64,000 bases of DNA from Psoroptes ovis (Eukaryota > Arthropoda > Arachnida > Sarcoptiformes > Psoroptidae), in the NCBI GenBank assembly GCA_002943765.1, contig PQWQ01000009.1:1054001-1118000 (forward strand). Direction: 5' to 3'. This document shows, in pieces, positions 51,611 through 63,418 of the stretch (position 1 is the stretch's first letter; every line of letters begins with the position of its first letter). The translations under genes were made by a program, and so were the position numbers. The notes under the pieces were generated by a model, which ran no database searches, was not told where the DNA came from, and saw only the letters and a program-made list of their open reading frames with translations.

Positions 51611-52558
51611 ATCTAGATTTTATGATTATGTTCACATTATTATTTTATTTTATTATTTCCCGTGTTTATTCTCATTTTACCGAACACATTTTTTATTTTT
51701 ACTTTTTTATTGACTTGAATCCTTTATTTGTTTTTATTTATATTTCATTCGATTCTTTTTTTACAACAACAAAACATATTCAACAAAACCTGTTCAAATG
51801 TAAATATTGTTCAAATGTTTGCTTGTTTGTTTGTTTGTTTATTTATTTATTTACTTACCTTGAAAATACCATATTCCTCGAGTACAAACAAACATATACA
51901 CCTCATTACTTTGTATAAATGGATGTTCGAAGTTAGTTTATTTATTTTTGCCGAATTTTTATTACAAAAATATTCTTGTTATTCTCATCATCATTGATTA
52001 TTTATTTCATTTCTTCATTTTGTGATCAATGCTTGTGTGTGTGTTTACCAAACCAAAGGTGAAAAATGAATGGATAAATATATATATGGGTTCAAACATA
52101 GTTTCGCCAAAGTTTTACACTTTTTCACATGTCGAATAATTTAATTTTTGAGTTGTTTTTCATATTATTATTATTTCATATTATCGAATACTTCTATGTT
52201 ATTTGAAATATTTTCCATTTTTTTTTTCGGTGCCATATTTCTCTCCGGTACTCAAAGTGTGTGTGTACAATGTTTTTCAAATATAATTTCTGATGAATTT
52301 ACTTTCAATGTTTGTATGTATGGTACAGAATTTATGAAATTGCTCGATAAAATGAATTTGATAACTGTAAATGAAAAACAAAATCAAATAATTTTTTTTA
52401 TCCAGCGATAATCAAAATGAATCAAGTTTAATTTGTCATAATTAATAACATTATAATTTATTTTGCGTCATATATCACCGAGAATAATGAATAATGTGTA
52501 TAATGTACAAGTTTTTGTATTAATATTAATTCTGGGCGAAAATGTTTTTGCTTAAACA

Positions 52559-52640
52559 TTAGGTTGTCTGAATTATTTTGGCCGATTTTCATGAGCGCAA
52601 CTCTATTGATTAAGCCGAATGAACTTTTAGGACAATCTAA
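52559..52640 (-). mobile_element. Mariner-type mini-element, type B, copy 17
   Basis: The ends are TTAGGTTGTCTGAATTATTT (degenerate) and CTTTTAGGACAATCTAA. It is a reverse type B core: GGCCGATTTTCATGAGCG and CTATTGATTAAGCCGAATG. The right TA is present and the left flank is CA. Confidence 0.9.
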
Positions 52641-52675
52641 TACATAATAATTTCGATAATAATTCATAGACACAT

Positions 52676-52683
<8 letters not shown>

Positions 52684-52707
<24 letters not shown>
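52684..52707. repeat. (AG)12 microsatellite
   Basis: Twelve perfect AG units directly after a short CA run, about 40 bp from a mini-element. Confidence 0.85.
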
Positions 52708-53257
52708 GGAAAAAATGATTAATCATATTATAAAACATCATAATCATCATCTTCATCATCATCATCATCGTCGAAAATAATCGTTTCGATTTTTTTTATT
52801 ATGAAAAAATTTTCAAAATATAAAATATTTAATACGATTATTCTTTGATATATAAAAGAAGAGAATTAATCATGGAAAAAAAATTCCATTGAATTTCAAT
52901 TGAATTTGAACGAAAATTCTTCGTCGAAATTCAAATTTTTCTCCGATTGTTGATTGTTAATTAAAAATTCAAAGATTTTCAAAATTAATTTTCAAAATCA
53001 TTCCTTAAAAATTATTCAAATTATTCAACATTCATCATTATTATTTTATCATTATTCAATCATTTTTTTCAAATTTTAAATAATCTTTAATATTCAAAAT
53101 TTTAAAAATTTAAAAATTTTGATTTTAACAAAATTTAAATCAAATTTTCTCTTTTTTTTTTTTGAAAATAATAATTCAATTGAAATTCACTTTTCAATTA
53201 TAAAAAAAATTACTTTTTTTTCGAGGAAAAACATCGCAAAGAGAATAGAATAGAATA

Positions 53258-53338
53258 TTCGGTTGTCCGCAAAGTTTTTGCTTTTAATTTTGTAGAAAAT
53301 CATCAAGAAAATCGGCAAGAACTTTTCGGACAACCCAA
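53258..53338 (+). mobile_element. Mariner-type mini-element, type A, copy 18
   Basis: The ends are TTCGGTTGTCCGCAAAG and CTTTTCGGACAACCCAA, with TA duplications at 53256-53257 and 53339-53340. The core has TTTTGTAGAAAATCATCAAG. The left arm lost GCCG (TTTTTGCTTTTAATT), so the inner stem is weaker. Confidence 0.9.
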
Positions 53339-54030
53339 TAGAAACATGTAATCACACACGCACACACACACATACATCAACCTGATACATGTATATCCGG
53401 TTATCGGGTATTTGGTTTATTTAACAGCAACAACAACAACGAAAAAAAAAATCAAAATGAATGAATGAATGAATGCATGAAAATGATAATTTTATCTTTG
53501 AAAAAAAATTCCAATGAAATTTCAGAGAAATTTCATTGCCCAGGTAAATTCATTGTTGAATCAAAATTTTCAAAATTTTTTATTTTTTCAAATGAAACCA
53601 AATTTATTTCATATTACATTGATGTGTTTGGTTGTGTATGTGTTTTGATTTGTATCTGTATTATTTTCGGATCCTTGTTATTATCATTATTTGTATTGTG
53701 TTTCTATTATTTCATTCTATTTCTATTATTTGTTTGTTTGTTATTATTATTATTACGATTGCAATTATACACAATAAAAGATGAAGATGAATGTTTACCA
53801 ATCGATATTGTTATTATTATTATTATTTGTTTGTTTGTTATTATTATTATTGACTTTGTTAAAAATAATTTTCTTTTTTTTTGGGTCGAAAGTTTTACTT
53901 GAAAAATTTTAAAAATTTCATTTTGAGTTTTTTTTTTTTTTTTGAGGGGTCGTTGAAGACAATTTTAGAAATTTTGAAAATTTAGAAATTGGTAAAATAT
54001 GGTTACCAGTGGTTTTTTTCTTTTCATTTA

Positions 54031-54113
54031 TTTGATTGTCCGTAAAGTTTTGGCCGGTTTTCATCGAACCACTCTCGATTGAAGAAGCCGAATGAACTTT
54101 TTGGACAACCTAA
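54031..54113 (-). mobile_element. Mariner-type mini-element, type B, copy 19
   Basis: The ends are TTTGATTGTCCGTAAAG and CTTTTTGGACAACCTAA, with TA at 54029-54030 and 54114-54115. It is a reverse type B core: GGCCGGTTTTCATCGAAC and GATTGAAGAAGCCGAATG. Confidence 0.9.
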
Positions 54114-55460
54114 TATATTGGAATTACAATTGATATTCAACCATTCAATTCAATCGCGAGTCTCTTGTAATGATTTTATAATTCAAGCATTTCATAATTT
54201 GTGTACGTTTGTTTGCGTTTATTTGTGTTTGTGCACAACAAACACAAATTATGTTTATGGATTTTTTTTGCATTGATTTTTCTGTCAAGTGAGGGGGATT
54301 TTCTTCCAAATTGAAATTGAATGAACCTTGTTGTTTTCCTACCACGTTGAAAAGATGCTTTTGATGATAATCTCGTAGTGTAATAATGCAGGGATTTCTT
54401 CTGTTTGTTTCTCCTCGAAAACAATAGACCTTTTCTCATGAATCTGTTTATTTATTCTAATATTTTAATTCAAATTATATTAAATTTTTTTTTTTTTTTT
54501 GCTTGTTCATTTGTTTTTTGTTCTACACAATCAATCCGTAGAATTTTCAATTTTCAGTATTTTCCTCCTCATAACACAAGCATTAATACATTGTTGATAT
54601 AAACATCATAACATTGTTGATATTCAAACATAACGAGAGAGAGAGCGAGTGAGGGTTTAGTCTTGTTTATTTGATTTTGATTTAATAAAAATAATTATTT
54701 CATTTCAACTTTTGAGTACCATTGAAAAACAATGAACAAGAAAAAAATATTTGTCATATTTGTCTTTTGTTCTTCAGATATTTTTCCATTTTTTCGAAAA
54801 TTGTTTCATAATTACAAAGGCCTTCGAATGTACGAATGCTACTTGAAACAAATAAACATTTGGAACATTTTGAAATAGAATAATTGTTTCATTTTGTTTT
54901 GTTTTAATTATTTTCAATAATTTTCCAATTTTATGAATTGAATAATCGAATGATTTGATTTGTTGAGGACAAAAGTTTTCCTGATGATTTTGATGATTCC
55001 GAAAGAGACAATTTTGATTAATTTTATTATTCTATTTTGACAAGATTCATTCATTGTTTTTCTCTTGTCAAAATTATTAGATTAATTCATAGGGTGCTGC
55101 AATATTTGTTCTTGGTCCTTGGAATTTCTTTGGAAATTTTATTTTTTTTCTCTGCCAATTTTAGCAGTGAATATCGCAGAAAAATTGTCAAATTTGATTG
55201 ATTTTAGTTCAAATTTTCTCATATATATATATATTCTTCTACACATTATTGTTTTGACATGGAATAATAATGATTAAAATAATCTAAATGAATAGTGAAT
55301 AGTTGCGAAAATATTAATGATAATGATGATGATTAGTGAAACAATGCCATTGTCACAGTGTTATGCCTTTTATCTCGTATCTATGAAAAATTATTGTTAC
55401 TTTGTTTTAGATTTTCAAAAAAACAATTATTTCCTCATTGAATAATAATTATAATATGAT

Positions 55461-55491
55461 TATACATTATAATATGATGTTATAATGTATA
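55461..55491. repeat. Perfect AT hairpin with 12-bp arms
   Basis: TATACATTATAA and TTATAATGTATA are exact complements around a 7-nt loop. They lie inside an AT-only stretch (about 55438-55555), where cruciform formation or easy melting is plausible. Confidence 0.65.
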
Positions 55492-55653
55492 GATTTATAT
55501 TATTATTATATTGTATATGTCAATATATATAATACATAATTCATTAATAATGAAGAAAGCACATTCATTCAATGGAAATTTCTCGCTTTAAATTCTATTT
55601 TGAATTATTATTATTAATTCTTTTTGTTGAATCATGAAATGATATTAGATATA

Positions 55654-55737
55654 TTAGAGGTTGTACGGAAATTTCTGGCCGATTTTCATGAGCAACTCTC
55701 GATTGTTTGGCCGGAATGAACTTTTCGGACAACCTAA
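55654..55737 (-). mobile_element. Mariner-type mini-element, type B, copy 20
   Basis: The ends are TTAGAGGTTGTACGGAAA and CTTTTCGGACAACCTAA, with TA duplications at 55652-55653 and 55738-55739. It is a reverse type B core: GGCCGATTTTCATGAGCAAC and GATTGTTTGGCCGGAATG. Confidence 0.92.
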
Positions 55738-57249
55738 TATATGCGATGAATGGAGTGATGATAGTTATTTCGACAACAACAACAACAACAACAACAATCT
55801 ACGATCGATCATCATTATTTTTCAATCAATTTTTTTATCTTCTATTTGTTCACATTGTGCATGGTGTTTGTGAATGTTTGAAAATCAAACATAGAGCCGA
55901 CACGAGGCCAAAATAAATCGAAAACAATTTCCAGTTTACTTTTTGGAAAAACGAAAAAACAATTGAAACAATGCTCGAAGCATTTTTCGACCCTTCGAAT
56001 TGTATTGTTCAGATCTTGATGAATTCAATTAAAATTACATGTAAACAAACAGAAAACAAAAAAAAAACGATAATTTAATGAATTTCATTTTGATTTTCTC
56101 TCATATATATATATGTGATTATATATGACAGATTAATGTTGTTCTGTGTGTGTGTATTGCAAGTTGAATTATATCTAAGAAATGAAATTGAATTCTTTTC
56201 AATTTTGATGAAAAAAAAAGGAATTTTCATTAAAATTTCAAATCATTGTTTGACACTTGTTAAATCTTAAGTAAACTTGCACTGATGAGATAATATATCT
56301 TATCATTGATTTTCAATTTAAATCAATTTAAAATTCTATCGGAAATCTTCGAATATCTTGGATTATTTTTCATTTAATCTCTTCAATATTTATTCAATTC
56401 AATATTTCAATATATCCTTATATTCTGTCTGTTTTTCTATTTCAAATTATTAATTTCAATGAGAATTTCTTCGGATCTTCAGAATTTGATCCGTCGAACC
56501 ATTCGTATTTCGCTGATCATCACCAGGGCATATATATTTTTCCCTAGCTATTCATTCATTTAAATTATGATCAATAATAATGAAGGAAGCAGCGTACACT
56601 CATGTCATTGACACACGCAAACACACACCTTACAAACAAAGGTATAAATGTACCTTTATTTGTGCAATATTTCAGGTATTATTATATGAAATTTTTTCCA
56701 TTCATTGATTCATTCATTATCTATTATCATTGTTATTATTGTTTTGACATGAATTATCGAATAATTTCAATTGAATATTAGTTATTTGATCAGATTGATA
56801 TTAGTTATGGCAATTATTGTTATTATCAATGAATTCATTGTGATTATTATTATCATTGAATAATCCATTTATAATTAAAAATAGAAATCTTTTGTAATGC
56901 ACTAAAGCATTCATAGAAACAAAATCAAAGCAAGCATTTCCAATCAATTGCAAATGTGACAATTTCGATTCATTTCGTGTCTCTCCAACTGTTTTGAATA
57001 CGATTCAAATTTCAAATTCCAAATTCCAATTTGAATCTGAATCTCATCATAATAATTACAATAATTATTATTATTTGAAAAATTTTCATTGTTTAAAAAT
57101 TTGAAAATTCTCCAATGATTTGTTCGCATATTTCTATTAATTATTATCAATAATAATTAACATTGTATTTATTTTATTTTATTTTATATTTTGCTTTGAT
57201 TCAATTTGTTTGACAGATTTGAAAACACACGACAAAATTGGATACAAAA

Positions 57250-57310
57250 TTGAAGAGAGAATACACGGATTATTATTAATAATAATGAGGCTTGTGTTCT
57301 CTCTCTTCAA
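57250..57310. repeat. Nested hairpin with 17-bp arms
   Basis: TTGAAGAGAGAATACAC (57250-57266) pairs with GTGTTCTCTCTCTTCAA (57294-57310) with two mismatches. The loop contains ATTATTATTAATAATAAT, itself self-complementary. No relation to the mariner-type or hAT ends is apparent. Confidence 0.65.
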
Positions 57311-58161
57311 AATTCAATTTAATTGAATTTTATCATGTTTTTCTTCGGCTTTCAAAATTCCTGTATTTTTCTTTGGTTGTCACAAAATAATGAAAATTGA
57401 ATTATTATCATTTTTTCAAATGAAATTTCATAAATGTTTCCATTTTTTTATGGATGATGATGATGATGAAGAGATTCACCATGCATCAATCAAAAAATAT
57501 TCTTTCATTTTCAAACGCTCAAACCAAGGCTTATGTTTTGCCGTATGGGAAATCAAATCAGAAGCGCTTTACACTTGTTTATGTTTATGTTTTCAACAAT
57601 TATTTTCAGCCGTAATAAAACATAAACGACTCATCCATAATTCATCTTATAATTCAACGACACACTTATTTCATTCATTTTCCCCAGAAAATTTTCATTA
57701 ATTTTTGGTGACGTAAAATGTTCATATCCTCAAATATTCATTTTAATAAGAATCTTTGATTGATTGATTGAATGATATTTGCAGCGATAAATGATCATGA
57801 TCAATGACAGTGTAAACACACATGTACACATATCAAAGCAATATATCGATTTACTTGGGCAATAAATATTGAATATTTATTATTGTTGTTGATTTATGTC
57901 AATTGTCATTTGAATCATTCAATTTATTCATTTTGAATTTAATATTAATTGCCATTTATTTTTGATTTTGTTGCGAGGCAAATAATAAGTGTTCAAATAA
58001 ATAAATTTTTCTTGGTGCTGTTGTAAATTGAAATTAATTTTCAAATTCCACCTCTCCTCCTTCTCCTCCTTGTTCCACGATCAATCAATCGTTTCAATAT
58101 TTAATCCAATATTTATTCAGATGTTATGCGCGCATCCAAGATTGTAAATTATTATTATGTA

Positions 58162-58241
58162 TTAGGCTGTCCGAAAAGTTCATCCCGCTTACTCAATAGA
58201 GTTGTCCAAGAAAATCGGCCAGAACTTTCCGGACAACCTAA
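58162..58241 (+). mobile_element. Mariner-type mini-element, type B, copy 21
   Basis: An 80-bp forward type B copy with TA at 58160-58161 and 58242-58243. The ends are TTAGGCTGTCCGAAAAGTTC and CTTTCCGGACAACCTAA. The core, CATCCCGCTTACTCAATAGA, is close to the type B consensus. Confidence 0.93.
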
Positions 58242-58432
58242 TATTTCCACAAATAATTTCAATTTTTACCAAAGATAAAGCCATAAATACGTCAATTTGA
58301 ATATTTACTATCACATGATTCGCATATGAGACAGATAGAACATAATGCTTTACGGTGAATCTGTAGTTTATTTTGATTTGTTTTCATTTTTGTTTGCCTT
58401 TTCAACATTTGAAATGAATCAAATGAAAATAT

Positions 58433-58513
58433 TTAGATTGTCCTGAAAGTTAGGGCCGATTTACTGATTGGAAAACATGTGAAAATCGGCAAAAACTTTT
58501 CGGACAACCCCAA
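58433..58513 (+). mobile_element. Mariner-type mini-element, type A-like, copy 22
   Basis: The ends are TTAGATTGTCCTGAAAGTT and CTTTTCGGACAACCCCAA. GGCCGATTT and AAAATCGGCAAAAAC pair, but the centre differs from both the usual type A and type B cores. It lies about 190 bp from copy 21. Confidence 0.88.
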
Positions 58514-58611
58514 TATATTTGTCAATTTAAAACCACAAAAAAAAAAAAAATACAAATGACAGCAAACAAACAAATAAACAAACAAATAATATGTGATGTG
58601 TCATTTTGTGA

Positions 58612-58635
58612 TTTTATTTATTTATTTATTTATTT
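58612..58635. repeat. (TTTA)n microsatellite
   Basis: About six TTTA units, followed by TTTG and TTG units. Confidence 0.8.
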
Positions 58636-59271
58636 GTTTGTTGTTGTTGTTTAAAAAATTCAATTCAATTCAATTCAGCAAAAAATTCTTTACTCCATGA
58701 ATTCATATATTCATCACCATCGAAATAGCATCTGGTTTTTTTTTCATATTTATTTGGTTTTTTGGTTTTTTGAAAAAAAAAAACCTGGAAATTTCATTTT
58801 ATTTTTATCTATTCAGGTACCATTTTATTTTGCTATGACCGCACAATTTAAAATAATTCATATACCGAAATTCCTCGTATATAAAATGTTTCAAATATTT
58901 TTTCAATGAAATTCTGGAATTTTTTTTTTTTTTTTGGTCCGCAATTTTGATTCTCTCTCTCGGCCCAAAATTGTATATGGTCCATTAGGTCTTACATTTC
59001 TATTTTTTTTTTTTTTTTTTTTATTGAAAAAATACATTTTTTCATCTTCAAAATTCAAGTTTTTTTTTACTTTTTACTAAGCTTTTTACCTTTGAATTGT
59101 GGATGGTGAAGTGAGTTTTTCAAAATTTAACCTTCACTAATTGAAATTGTATTCTATTTATTCTGTGTATTTTGCAAATGCATCAAAGCACCCATATAAA
59201 CCCAATAGAAACATACAGAGGCTTCAATCTTCAATCTTGGTGAAAATCTTCAAAAAATTATTTTTTTAGTA

Positions 59272-59351
59272 TTAGTTTGTCCGAAAAGTTCTCGCCGGTT
59301 ATATCGCAGAAAATCATTGAAAAATCGGCAAGAACTTTTCGGACAACCTAA
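59272..59351 (+). mobile_element. Mariner-type mini-element, type A, copy 23
   Basis: An 80-bp copy with TA at 59270-59271 and 59352-59353. The ends are TTAGTTTGTCCGAAAAGTTC and GAACTTTTCGGACAACCTAA. The core GGTTATATCGCAGAAAATCA is close to the type A consensus. It is the last copy before the window end. Confidence 0.93.
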
Positions 59352-59511
59352 TATTTTTCAAGTTACAAATTCTTAATTTATTTGAACAATCAATGTGTAT
59401 TGAATAAGAAGAGAAATTTTCTTTGAAATCTATGTTCCCTGCGATCTATGTTTGTTTATTTGTTTTCGACATTTTTTTTTTCTATTTTTGAAAATAAATT
59501 TTCTTTGAAGC

Positions 59512-59531
59512 AAAAAAAAAAAAAAAAAAAA
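59512..59531. repeat. A20 homopolymer
   Basis: Twenty consecutive A. No retroposon-like body precedes it. Confidence 0.9.
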
Positions 59532-59663
59532 TATCCCGAATTTCATTCATTCAAATAAACAAACAAACAAACTAACAACCAAACACACATCTTATATTTT
59601 TGATTCCTTGATTTTTATTTTTATTTTTTATTTTTTTTCAGTTCTATTGTCATTACTCTCTCA

Positions 59664-59665
59664 GT

Positions 59666-59704
<39 letters not shown>

Positions 59705-59725
59705 TGTGTGTGTGTGTGTGTGTGT
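59664..59725. repeat. Long imperfect (GT)n microsatellite
   Basis: About 62 bp of GT units broken only by single TTT and CT interruptions. It is the longest GT tract in the window. Confidence 0.9.
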
Positions 59726-62700
59726 TATTATGCTACAATATTTTTCCATCATTTAATAAATTGAATGAATTCGAAAAAAATTTTTTCATTCATTTTCAAT
59801 CATCAATTTTTTTTTCAATTCGTTTTCGTTTGTTCATTCATTTGTTTGGTCCTTCTTCTTCGTAGATTTGTTATTCGTTGTTATTCTCGTATTATTATTA
59901 TTGATAACGGTAAACACATAAATTTTCAAAGGTTTTTTTTTCTCCACAAAGGTTTTCTTCGTCTTTGAAAGATCCAATATTTTTTCTTTTCTCCCCAATA
60001 TTCTTATATCTGTTTGTTTGTTTGTTTCTTATTTTACGAATTGTTATTTTTGAAATAAAATAGAATGAATTGAATTGAGAATTGAAATGAAAATTGTTGT
60101 CTTTGGTTGTTACTGTTGAAATATATATTTCTTCTTTCTTCATTTTTTTTTTTTTTTGAAAATATTTTTGATACATTGAAAATATTTATTTTTTCCCTAT
60201 TTTTTCCATCGTTTCACTATATACTTCTTGTGTATATGTGTGTGTGTGTGTGTATTCACATGTATCACTGTTGAATATATATTTCTCTTGTGTATTTTTT
60301 TGTATGTGTTTCAATTACATAATGTATCTTCGTTAAAATTTCGGGAATCAACATTGCGGGTATTTATATATATATGTATTTCACATTGTATTTTCACATG
60401 TTATATGCGAACAAATGAATGTGAATATTTCCTCGATTCTCATTATACACGTTTGGTATAATATTTCAAATGAAAATTGTATATGGTCGATACCGAAAAC
60501 AACTACGAACGCTACGAAATTATTTTTACATTTATATTTGATTCACCAATGTTTTTTGGTTGAATTTTTCACTTTGATATATATATTCTCATGTGTGTAC
60601 ATGATTCTCTCCGCATTTTATTTTTTCTCTCAATTCTTGTTCCGAAAATATTTAGTTTGTGAATATATATTATTGGTGAAAATTCGCACACACGGAGAAA
60701 GAAAAATTGGAAAAATTCAGAAATTTGAAATTCATTTTCTTTTCCGATTTGTCTGTACAGAATTCACTGTGCAGCAATAAATGTTGAATAGCTATGCAAT
60801 TGTATTGTACGCAATTCGCTATGTGTTCATGTGTCTGTTGGTGTCTATGTGTTTCGTTTGTGTGACATGTTAAATATGAATTTAATAGTTGGGAAACACA
60901 ATGATATGAAAAATCATATCATATTAAATCAATGAAGAGAAAACAATTTCTTTCATTTCCATTCATTTCAATTCATCTAATTATTTATGAATCGATTTTT
61001 TTGTTTGTCTCTCATTCCATATCTCGGAATAAATTATCATTTATATGTATGTGTTTTATTATTATCATTGAATATCAATATCAAATTGAAAATTTAAAGC
61101 AATTCTCTCTTATTGATTCATTCATTCATTCATTTATATATTCCAACATGTGATTTTATTTTTATTTATTCATTTATTTATACATTTGTTTGTTGTTGTT
61201 GTTTTTGTTTTTCAAATCAAATCAAATCAAATGATTTAAATCAAATAAATTTGATAGCATTTTCTTCGAAATTTAAAAATTCCTTTAAATTCCTTCAATT
61301 TCCATTCAAATGGCTTTGAAATTTTCAAAAACGATTAACATGAAAATAAAGATCTCAAATATCATTGTCCATTTGTCAACATTTGAAAAGTTTCTATTCA
61401 TTCAATTCTAAGAAATTTTGAAAATTTTATTCAAGTTTTCTCGCATAGTCTTAACATTATTTCGCCAATCTACATTTTTATATTGACCACAAATGATATT
61501 AAATTTCAATTCCATTTTACGTATTTTTTACTTGCTTTGTTTTGTTATTTTAATGAAACTTTTTTAGTTCTGTGCACACAAATACTTTCGAAAAGTGATC
61601 AAAAACCATTACTATTTTGTTGAATAATTTCACTTGGGCAAATGGCCAAATATTCAAAAATTTATTTCAAATTTTCAAAACTATTTTTACCGAACGAAAG
61701 TGTCCAAAGTTTACCAAACATTTACATTTGCATATCATACATATATTTGAAACACATATCTTTGATTTAGTTTTCTTCACTGATTATGCATTCAAATTGC
61801 ATCCGAAAATCGCACAGATAATTATCATAATTATTGTGAGAATTTCATTTCATTTTAATTCTCATATAAATCTGTTGAATCACATCGAATTCGCAGAATC
61901 GCATTGTAATTATTGTATTTGGGCCAAATTTAATTGTATTTTGGCCCCCTAAAAAAAAAAAAAAAAATGGATGTGATAATCTCATATGTCAAATAGAGAT
62001 TGTAATGCAAATATATTTATGCATTCAATCAAGGTGATTTTCAATAACAAAAAAATATCAAATAATTTTGTATCAAAGAAATATCAGCAGATATGATGCT
62101 CTACAAGTTATTATTTTATTAAAATGACTTTATTATTATCAATAATAATCATCATTATAATCCATTAAATATTTGATATCGAAAAATGTTTGACATTTTT
62201 TCTTTTCAATTATCCAAAAACAACATTCAATAACATCAAAATCCATATATCACCACCAAATACATATCGCTTATGTACCATTCAAATATCTAATATATAT
62301 CAAATATTAACCATTATCATAAATAATTTCATCAAATATTATCATTATCATTATTATTATTATTAATATAACCATAAGTGTGAAATGTCTTTTGTTTCCT
62401 GTCATTATCGCCGTTATTATTGTTGTTGTTGGTGTTTGCTGTTGTTCAATCAAATATTTATACAAATGTTTATCATTATGACTGTTATTACAACAATTTA
62501 ATAATAATTATTATCATTATCATTAAGTATTATTGCTACTATTGCTACTGTTGTTGTCATTACTTTTATTATTAATATTGTCATTATTTTTATGAATTAT
62601 CATCATCGTTATTATGATGTTACCATGATGATTTATATATGTGATTTGATATATGAGTTTGATGATGGTGTAAAATTAATTATTTCAATGATGTTTGTGT

Positions 62701-63284
62701 GCGGGCTATTGATTGAATTACATTAGTGCGTGCATTGAATTTTAAAGAAAATTTTGAAAAATATTTCATATCTTAAATGACAAATTTTATGGCTTATAAA
62801 ATTTTCAAGTTTTTCAAGAATAAAAAATTAATTTAATTTCATTGATTGTTGTTGTTGAGGTAGTAGTCCTTGCAGTGAAATTAATTTTTTTCAATTTTCA
62901 TGACGAATCAGCTTTTTTCTTCTGTTGTTTTTGTTGCTTTAACTTACATTTTGACTTAATTATTCATCATTTTTCTTACAATATTATGGTTACCATGGAT
63001 AATGGTTCCATTGTTGAATGATAACTTCGCAAAAATTCTCAATTCAACAATTCTGCAAATTCTTATGTTGTTTAATTGATCAATTAAGATATATGGTTTT
63101 AATGAATTGATCCAAAAGCAAAATGCTTTCAATTATTCACTGAAACATGTATTGAATGTACAGTGTTTGTGTCTGTCAATCAATTTAAATTTGTGAAAAA
63201 AAATGAGCTTGAAATTCCTACGACAACAATAATGAAATGTGAAAAAATCAAATTTTCAAATATGGTGATATTCAAAAATTTTTT

Positions 63285-63310
63285 CTATCTTTCTATCTAT
63301 CTATCTATCT
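63285..63310. repeat. (TATC)n microsatellite
   Basis: Tandem TATC/TTTC units, about 110 bp upstream of the last exon. Confidence 0.8.
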
Positions 63311-63418
63311 GTAATTCCGTCCAAATATTTTGTGAATTATCATACAAATGATATTCATCTCTGAAATTATCATTATTTTTTATCATGAATATTGTCTGTT
63401 AAATTTAAAATTACCGTA

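Larger units (their letters stand above)
50987..63418. other. Non-coding region between exon 3 and the exon at the window end
   Basis: About 12.4 kb without a convincing exon. It holds the hAT-like element at 51417, mini-elements at 52559, 53258, 54031, 55654, 58162, 58433 and 59272, hairpins at 55461 and 57250, an AG repeat at 52684, a long GT repeat at 59664, an A20 tract at 59512 and a TATC repeat at 63285. From 59352 to 63418 I see no transposon family member, only simple repeats and AT-rich DNA. Confidence 0.6.

Noticed and set aside
51484..51918. 144-codon open frame on the + strand
   Set aside because: It begins inside the hAT element and continues as Phe/Tyr/Leu-rich translation of T-rich DNA.
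53465..53902. 145-codon hydrophobic frame that could be read as a membrane protein
   Set aside because: The hydrophobicity comes from TTATTATTA and TTTG repeats; there is no conserved pattern and no neighbouring exon.
2259..59351. Dispersed repeats considered as a CRISPR-like array
   Set aside because: Spacing is irregular over kilobases, orientation varies and TA duplications flank the copies; this is a transposon pattern.
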